From: HXMU1420-13 sp034669965
Lineage (GTDB): Bacteria; Bacteroidota; Rhodothermia; Balneolales; Balneolaceae
Direction: 5' to 3'
DNA: 64,000 nucleotides
NCBI GenBank assembly: GCA_034669965.1
Contig: JAXMOK010000013.1
Span: forward strand, 1-64,000
Shown here: in pieces, positions 59,761 to 64,000 of the stretch
How positions within the stretch are numbered: position 1 is the first letter of the stretch
How the letters are laid out: each line of letters opens with the position of its first letter
Made by a program: the position numbers and the translations under genes
Notes under the pieces: generated by a model
Told to the model about the DNA's origin: nothing
Seen by the model: only the letters and a program-made list of their open reading frames with translations
Databases searched by the model: none

Positions 59761-60489
59761 GTGAATATATTTAAAAAGTTAACCCTTCTTCCGACACATT
59801 TAATGAATTTGTTTTATGGGTATTATACGGGTGGGCAAAAGCGACCAATATATTTTGACACTGTTAATGCAAAACCAGAACTAAAGATTTTTGAAGAGAA
59901 TTTTGAATTAATTGAAAAAGAATTTCAAAATATCGAAAACTTGAGTTCGATACCGGCTTATGAAGATTTAGATAAGTTTCAATCCGATCCAGACAATCCT
60001 CCAACAAAATGGAAGGTGTTTGTACTAAATATGATGGGTGAATTTGATGAAGCCGCGTTAGATTTATGCCCAGGAATTTGTGCTATGATTAAAGACATCC
60101 CGGATGTTTTTCAAGCAATGTTTTCAGTTTTAGAACCAGGTCGTTCCATCCCGGCGCACAAAGGACCATACATGGGTTATTTGCGGTATCATATTGGAGT
60201 GAAAATTCCTAAAAAAAATCCGCCAACGATAAGAATAAAGGATACATATTATACCTGGAAAAAAGGAGAGGGGATAATTTTTGATGATAGCTGGGATCAT
60301 GAAGTAATTAACAATGCAACTGAAGAGCGTGTTGTATTAATTATCGACATCCTCAGGCCATTACCATGGTTTCCTCATGCTGTGAATAAAATATTAACAT
60401 ATAAATTCATCAAGCTTTTTTATGCAAAAGGTATGCTAAAGAAAAATAAAGAGTTTCTAGATAGTGTTAAATCGAAGGAAACAATCTAA
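59761..60489 (+). CDS. Aspartyl/asparaginyl beta-hydroxylase-like dioxygenase
   Basis: 242 residues, GTG start at 59761 (MNIFKKLTLL). The cupin-type core shows SIPAHKGPYMGYLRYHIGV (first histidine plus substrate pocket), the GEGIIFDDSWDHEVIN stretch (second histidine, DDSxxH), and RVVLIIDILRP. This matches the Asp/Asn beta-hydroxylase fold (LpxO/BlsN-like), which uses Fe(II) and 2-oxoglutarate. The substrate may be a lipid A acyl chain or a peptide; unknown. It is AT-rich compared with the Nudix gene. Confidence 0.84.
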   Translation: MNIFKKLTLLPTHLMNLFYGYYTGGQKRPIYFDTVNAKPELKIFEENFELIEKEFQNIENLSSIPAYEDLDKFQSDPDNPPTKWKVFVLNMMGEFDEAALDLCPGICAMIKDIPDVFQAMFSVLEPGRSIPAHKGPYMGYLRYHIGVKIPKKNPPTIRIKDTYYTWKKGEGIIFDDSWDHEVINNATEERVVLIIDILRPLPWFPHAVNKILTYKFIKLFYAKGMLKKNKEFLDSVKSKETI

Positions 60490-60513
60490 TTTCCACAGGT
60501 AACATTTTATTTG

Positions 60514-60699
60514 TTATTTCCGAAACCGAAAAGCACTCCAATCCGGTTTTGGCACAAGCTCGGTGGGTACTTCCCCAATTTCTTTTCGATGCTCGATTTC
60601 TTCCTCTAAAGCCTTAATCTTCTCAGGATATTTGAATTCGTTTACATGATGAAGCATGTCGTAGAGTTCGATGTACGTGTATTTCGAGAGGTCTTTCAT
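60514..60699 (-). CDS. Small conserved-looking hypothetical protein
   Basis: 61 residues, unrecognised. Helical pattern at 5-45 (KYTYIELYDMLHHVNEF, KIKALEEEIEHRKE), then a proline-containing tail VPKPDWSAF. It starts 4 nt after the RraB-like gene on the same strand, which suggests an operon. No motif gives a function. The reading frame bias and tight spacing are the only grounds for calling it a gene. Confidence 0.55.
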   Translation of the reverse strand: MKDLSKYTYIELYDMLHHVNEFKYPEKIKALEEEIEHRKEIGEVPTELVPKPDWSAFRFRK

Positions 60700-60703
60700 T
60701 GCG

Positions 60704-61054
60704 TCAAATTAATTCAGTTTCCCAGCCATCGTATTCACCGTCTAATTTTATGCACATATTGGTGAAGATAGCTCGTAATCCTTCAATGATGTCAGAATCA
60801 GGGACCATCGTTCGGGTGGCAAAACAAAGCCATTTATCCCCTAAAGCTGCCGACGAAACTTCTATTTCGAAGTTCATATTCTTTAATCGCTCCCCCATCT
60901 CTACCGCAGATTCCTCTTCCGGAAAGTAAAAATAAAAATGAACCGGTCGCGAGGTAGTCTCATCGCCACCAAATTGTTTCATCAATTCGAATACACGTTT
61001 ATCAGGATTCATATCGATTGGGTTAGTTATCTCATTGTACTTGAGTTTAGGCAA
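60704..61054 (-). CDS. RraB-like ribonuclease E inhibitor family protein
   Basis: 116 residues. The pattern RVFELMKQFGGDETTSRPVHFYFYF followed by EESAVEMGERLKNMNFEIEVSSA, then GEYDGWETEL at the C-terminus, is that of the RraB family (DUF695/RraB), which binds RNase E and inhibits it in gamma-proteobacteria. RNase E or a relative is not in this window, so the target is unclear. It is followed by a 61-residue hypothetical gene on the same transcript. Confidence 0.75.
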   Translation of the reverse strand: MPKLKYNEITNPIDMNPDKRVFELMKQFGGDETTSRPVHFYFYFPEEESAVEMGERLKNMNFEIEVSSAALGDKWLCFATRTMVPDSDIIEGLRAIFTNMCIKLDGEYDGWETELI

Positions 61055-61099
61055 AAATTCTAGTGCTTTTTCGTAGCTTCATCGAAAAACCATTATCAC

Positions 61100-61573
61100 A
61101 TGCCAAAAGCACATCACTACAAAACTAAAATAACGTGGACGGGTAACTCCGGGACGGGAACTTCGGGCTACACGCAATTTTCCAGAGATCACGAGGTTGA
61201 AGTCGGTTCAAAAACGATAATCAAAGCCTCTTCTGATCCGGCCTTTCGTGGAGATCCTGAACGGCATAATCCCGAGGAGTTATTTTTATCTTCACTTTCA
61301 TCCTGCCACATGCTGTGGTTTTTGCACTTATGCACAGTTGAGGGAGTGATAGTGGTGGATTATCAAGACGAAACCACCGGAGTGATGGAGGAATACGCAA
61401 ACGGCAGCGGCCAATTTACTGAAGTGATGCTCAACCCAATTGTTACGGTTCAAGAGGAACGAATGGTTTCAAAAGTCGATTCCATTCATTCCAAGGCCAA
61501 TAAGATGTGCTTTATTGCAAACTCCTGTAATTTTCCGGTAAAGCATTCATCAACCGTAAAAATTCAAGACTAA
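61100..61573 (+). CDS. OsmC/Ohr-family peroxide-reducing protein
   Basis: 157 residues. The OsmC fold has a first cysteine in the SSCHMLWFLHLC stretch (two cysteines) and a second one near the end (MCFIANSCNFPV), where the Ohr-type reactive pair is expected. FRGDPERHNPEELFLSSLSSC is the hallmark segment before the catalytic cysteine. These proteins reduce organic hydroperoxides. The extended spacing and WFLHLCTVEGV match the OsmC-C/YhfA-like branch rather than classical Ohr. Confidence 0.85.
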   Translation: MPKAHHYKTKITWTGNSGTGTSGYTQFSRDHEVEVGSKTIIKASSDPAFRGDPERHNPEELFLSSLSSCHMLWFLHLCTVEGVIVVDYQDETTGVMEEYANGSGQFTEVMLNPIVTVQEERMVSKVDSIHSKANKMCFIANSCNFPVKHSSTVKIQD

Positions 61574-61688
61574 TAAGAAAGACAACTTGAGCAAGGCGAA
61601 AGATCTGAATGTATAAAATTCGATTTTCAGAGAAAATAAGGACATCGCATGTTGTTCCGGTGACATCAAAAAAAAACAGAAATAGACT

Positions 61689-62165
61689 ATGATTGAGAAA
61701 GGCGCAAAAATAAATACTGATTTCACGCTGGATGTGGTTGATGCTGAGGAAGAAAAAACCTTGAAATTCAGCGAGATTTTGGATCGCCCAACGGTGGTTT
61801 CGGTATATATGAAGAACAATACATCTAGCTGCGATAAGCAAAATGTATCGCTGGCCGAACATGCCGAATGGTTCGACAAGGCAGGTTATAATTTATTAAC
61901 CATTAGTAAGGATACATGCGGCTCGCATAAACGCTATATTGCCAAGCATGATATCAGCTATAAGATAGCCTCCGACCCTGATTTTAAATTTGCATCGGCA
62001 ACCGATTCCATCGTCGAAAAGAAGATGTATGGAAAAACCTTTACAGGTCCGTCACGTTCTGCCTTTGTTATTGATACAGATGGTACTATTTTGGCGGTCA
62101 TCGAAAAAATCAATCCTAAAGCGCACGCTGAGGAACTTAAAGAGCTGATTGGCTCATTGAAATAA
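61689..62165 (+). CDS. Peroxiredoxin (Bcp/PrxQ-like)
   Basis: 158 residues. It follows the AhpC/TSA fold: NTDFTLDVVDAEEEKTLKFSEI at the start, then PTVVSVYMKNNTSSCDKQN with the peroxidatic cysteine in SSCDK (where PrxQ has GCT), and SDPDFKFASATDSIVEKKMYG and RSAFVIDTDGTI in the second half. It reduces peroxides with thiols. It stands next to the OsmC gene, forming a small peroxide-defence pair. The next gene is topA, 13 nt away. Confidence 0.83.
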   Translation: MIEKGAKINTDFTLDVVDAEEEKTLKFSEILDRPTVVSVYMKNNTSSCDKQNVSLAEHAEWFDKAGYNLLTISKDTCGSHKRYIAKHDISYKIASDPDFKFASATDSIVEKKMYGKTFTGPSRSAFVIDTDGTILAVIEKINPKAHAEELKELIGSLK

Positions 62166-62178
62166 ACCTTGTTTGCTC

Positions 62179-64000
62179 ATGAAAAGTCTCGTAATAGTAG
62201 AGTCTCCCACAAAGACTAAAACCATTTCAAAATACCTGCCAAAAGGGTATGAGGTAGATTCGTCGATGGGGCACATACGAGATTTACCTGCTTCGGCTAA
62301 AAATATTCCAGCCAAGTATAAAAAGGAATCGTGGGCAACGTTGGGCATCAATCCGGATGATAGATATTACGCGATCTATGTAACCCCGCCGGATAAGAAG
62401 AAGATCGTATCTCGATTAAAAAAGAAATTGAAAGAAGTGGATGAGTTGATTCTCGCAACGGATGAGGATCGCGAAGGTGAAGCTATTTCGTGGCATTTGC
62501 TTGAAGTACTAAAGCCGAAAGTGCCGGTTAAAAGAATGGTTTTCCGTGAGATTACGAAAGAAGCCGTTCAAAATGCACTAGAGAACACGCGCGACATCGA
62601 CATGAATTTGGTGCATGCGCAAGAAACGCGTAGAATTTTGGATCGTTTAGCCGGCTACACCGTTTCGCCGCTGTTGTGGAAGAAGATTTCTCCGGGCCTC
62701 TCGGCCGGACGTGTACAATCGGTTGCGGTTAATTTTTTGGTTGAACGTGAGCGCGAACGCATGAAGTTCAAAAGTGGTACCTACTACGATCTACAAGCAG
62801 CTCTGCAAAAAACCGGTGAAAACGACGAGTTTAAAGCTGATTTGAGCCATATAAATGATAAGCGTGTAGCCAGCGGTAAAGATTTTGATGAAAATACCGG
62901 AAAGCTTAAAAAGCCGGATTCTGTGGTGTTGTTGGATGAGAACACCGCCGGTAGCCTAGTGGATGATTTAAAGCAAGCTGAATGGTCGGTTACAAGTGTA
63001 GATGTTAGCACACAAAAGAGAAATCCGGCACCGCCTTTTATCACATCAACGCTGCAACAGGAAGCGAACCGTAAGTTTGGAATGAGTGCTCGCGATACGA
63101 TGAGTGTTGCTCAGAAACTGTACGAGAAAGGTTTTATCACTTATATGCGTACCGATTCAACCCGACTATCCGGTCAGGCAATTGATGCAGCTCGCGATGG
63201 CATCGTTAAAATGTATGGCGAAGATTACTTGTTCGAACGCGTTCGGAATTACAACACCAAAGGTAAGTCGGCACAAGAGGCGCATGAGGCCATTCGTCCA
63301 TCCGGTTCTAAGTTTATTGTTCCTGAAAAATCTGGATTAAAAGATCGCGAGTTTAAGCTGTATGATTTAATCTGGAAGCGTACCATCGCCACACAAATGG
63401 CGGAAGCTGAACTTGAGTTCACAAACGTGACCATCACCGCAACAAACAACGGTACTTCGGCTGATTTCCGATCAAGTGGTAAAAAGATTCTTTTCGCCGG
63501 ATTTTTTAGAGCCTATGTTGAAGGCAGCGACGATACCGAAGCGGCGCTCGAAAATCAGGAGAAGTTTTTACCTGCAATGTCAAAAGGCGATACCACCGAT
63601 TTGCAGGATTTGAATTTCAGTTCGCACGAAACTAAGCCCCCAGCTCGCTACACCGAGGCAACCTTGGTGAAAGCATTGGAACAAAGTGGAGTGGGTCGTC
63701 CATCAACCTATGCAGCGGTGATTTCTACCATCCAATCAAGAAACTATTGCCGAGCTGAAGGCAAAGCGCTCGTTCCAACATTTACGGCATTTGCTGTAAC
63801 CGCATTACTTAAAGAGCATTTCCCCGATTTAGTGGATAGTGACTTTACTTCGAATTTAGAAGATAAACTGGATGGGGTAGCCAATGGCACCGAAGATCCG
63901 ATAAAATATTTAGACGACTACTACAAAGGCGAAAATGGATTAAAAGCCAAAGTAGAAAGGCAGGAAGACAAAATTGATCCGCAAAAAGCCAAGTTATTGG
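62179..64000 (+). CDS. topA: DNA topoisomerase I, N-terminal two thirds (cut by window edge)
   Basis: The frame is open from 62179 to the window end (607 residues). LVIVESPTKTKTISKYLP and the TOPRIM acidic triad DEDREGEAISWH are seen at the start, then the hinge ETRRILDRLAGYTVSP, the catalytic tyrosine Y322 in FITYMRTDS, and TEATLVKALEQSGVGRPSTYA near the end. It relaxes negative supercoils. The C-terminal zinc or basic domains lie outside the window. Only 13 nt separate it from the peroxiredoxin. Confidence 0.95.
   Translation, partial: MKSLVIVESPTKTKTISKYLPKGYEVDSSMGHIRDLPASAKNIPAKYKKESWATLGINPDDRYYAIYVTPPDKKKIVSRLKKKLKEVDELILATDEDREGEAISWHLLEVLKPKVPVKRMVFREITKEAVQNALENTRDIDMNLVHAQETRRILDRLAGYTVSPLLWKKISPGLSAGRVQSVAVNFLVERERERMKFKSGTYYDLQAALQKTGENDEFKADLSHINDKRVASGKDFDENTGKLKKPDSVVLLDENTAGSLVDDLKQAEWSVTSVDVSTQKRNPAPPFITSTLQQEANRKFGMSARDTMSVAQKLYEKGFITYMRTDSTRLSGQAIDAARDGIVKMYGEDYLFERVRNYNTKGKSAQEAHEAIRPSGSKFIVPEKSGLKDREFKLYDLIWKRTIATQMAEAELEFTNVTITATNNGTSADFRSSGKKILFAGFFRAYVEGSDDTEAALENQEKFLPAMSKGDTTDLQDLNFSSHETKPPARYTEATLVKALEQSGVGRPSTYAAVISTIQSRNYCRAEGKALVPTFTAFAVTALLKEHFPDLVDSDFTSNLEDKLDGVANGTEDPIKYLDDYYKGENGLKAKVERQEDKIDPQKAKLL

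Noticed and set aside
61512..61879. Overlapping minus-strand frames across the OsmC/peroxiredoxin gap
   Set aside because: Both lie opposite confident genes; the hydrophobic appearance comes from antisense of acidic, lysine-rich coding sequence.

Overview
The window looks like a piece of a free-living Gram-negative chromosome from the Bacteroidota/Balneolota side of the FCB group, probably a Balneola- or Gracilimonas-like bacterium. That placement is inference from several signs. A PorV/PorQ-type outer-membrane protein, LptD and LptB are present. Exported proteins end their signal peptides in an AQ-type sequence. One promoter, ahead of tRNA-Lys, has the Bacteroidota form TTG-21 nt-TATCTTTG, and most genes lack a strong Shine-Dalgarno. 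Coding density is high, with many 1-11 nt overlaps, and base composition is moderately AT-rich. No rRNA, complete insertion sequence, prophage or CRISPR array is visible.

Layout. 1-8.4 kb: end of a D-Ala-D-Ala ligase gene, nadK, mdh, a toxin-first VapC-type pair, a Gfo/Idh oxidoreductase, a NYN/cold-shock-like protein, and a flippase-aroQ-HIT operon. 8.4-19.2 kb: tRNA-Lys, an exported PLD/SNase-like/HhH protein, a DivIC/FtsB-like protein, a ROK sugar kinase, LptD, ribE-ribD and a PpiD-like foldase, then about 0.9 kb without genes but full of repeat debris. 19.2-33.7 kb: an exported NIPSNAP-like protein, MscS, glycogen phosphorylase, ispE, CCA-adding enzyme, MltC-like transglycosylase, a sugar nucleotidyltransferase, a membrane-anchored Mur ligase and a LolC/E-type permease. 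33.8-43.2 kb: glgB, malQ, a ComA-type phosphosulfolactate synthase, a half-length GT5 glycogen synthase, then a lipoprotein, a barrel protein and a TPR protein. 43.3-52.5 kb: rho; a minus-strand group purS-clpS-purQ-lptB-rhodanese; miaA; a VapBC pair; a PorV-like protein; dnaN; a SAM hydrolase and a methyltransferase. 52.5-58.9 kb is an accessory-looking stretch with argS, radC, an XRE/DUF2975 pair and amn separated by repeat elements. 59-64 kb: Nudix, Asp/Asn hydroxylase-like, RraB-like, OsmC and peroxiredoxin genes, and the first two thirds of topA.

The most unusual signal is at 52.7-57.8 kb. Two genes for small four-helix-bundle proteins (23S rRNA intervening-sequence protein/S23 family) are each tightly bracketed by inverted copies of a short word. 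In the better case (55425-55860) two 27-bp terminal inverted repeats (23 of 27 identical) lie 5 nt before the start codon and 2 nt after the stop codon, and the upstream repeat supplies the ribosome-binding AAGGAG. At least three ORF-less relatives lie nearby (about 71 bp, 72 bp and a solo end). Two of these, and one end of the ORF-bearing copy, sit at or within 8 nt of a stop codon of argS, amn or radC. The second gene has the same architecture with an unrelated word. I read this as a candidate family of minimal mobile elements, built like rRNA intervening sequences but lying between protein genes. Mobility is not shown by the sequence.

Other items worth a look: a glycogen synthase that is only a GT5 N-half and lacks the KTGG-type motif, next to a sulfolactate gene; a NYN protein that has lost the SGDxDF acidic residues and carries a cold-shock-like tail; clpS inserted between purS and purQ; a promoter plus intrinsic terminator in front of rho; and several REP-like palindromes.
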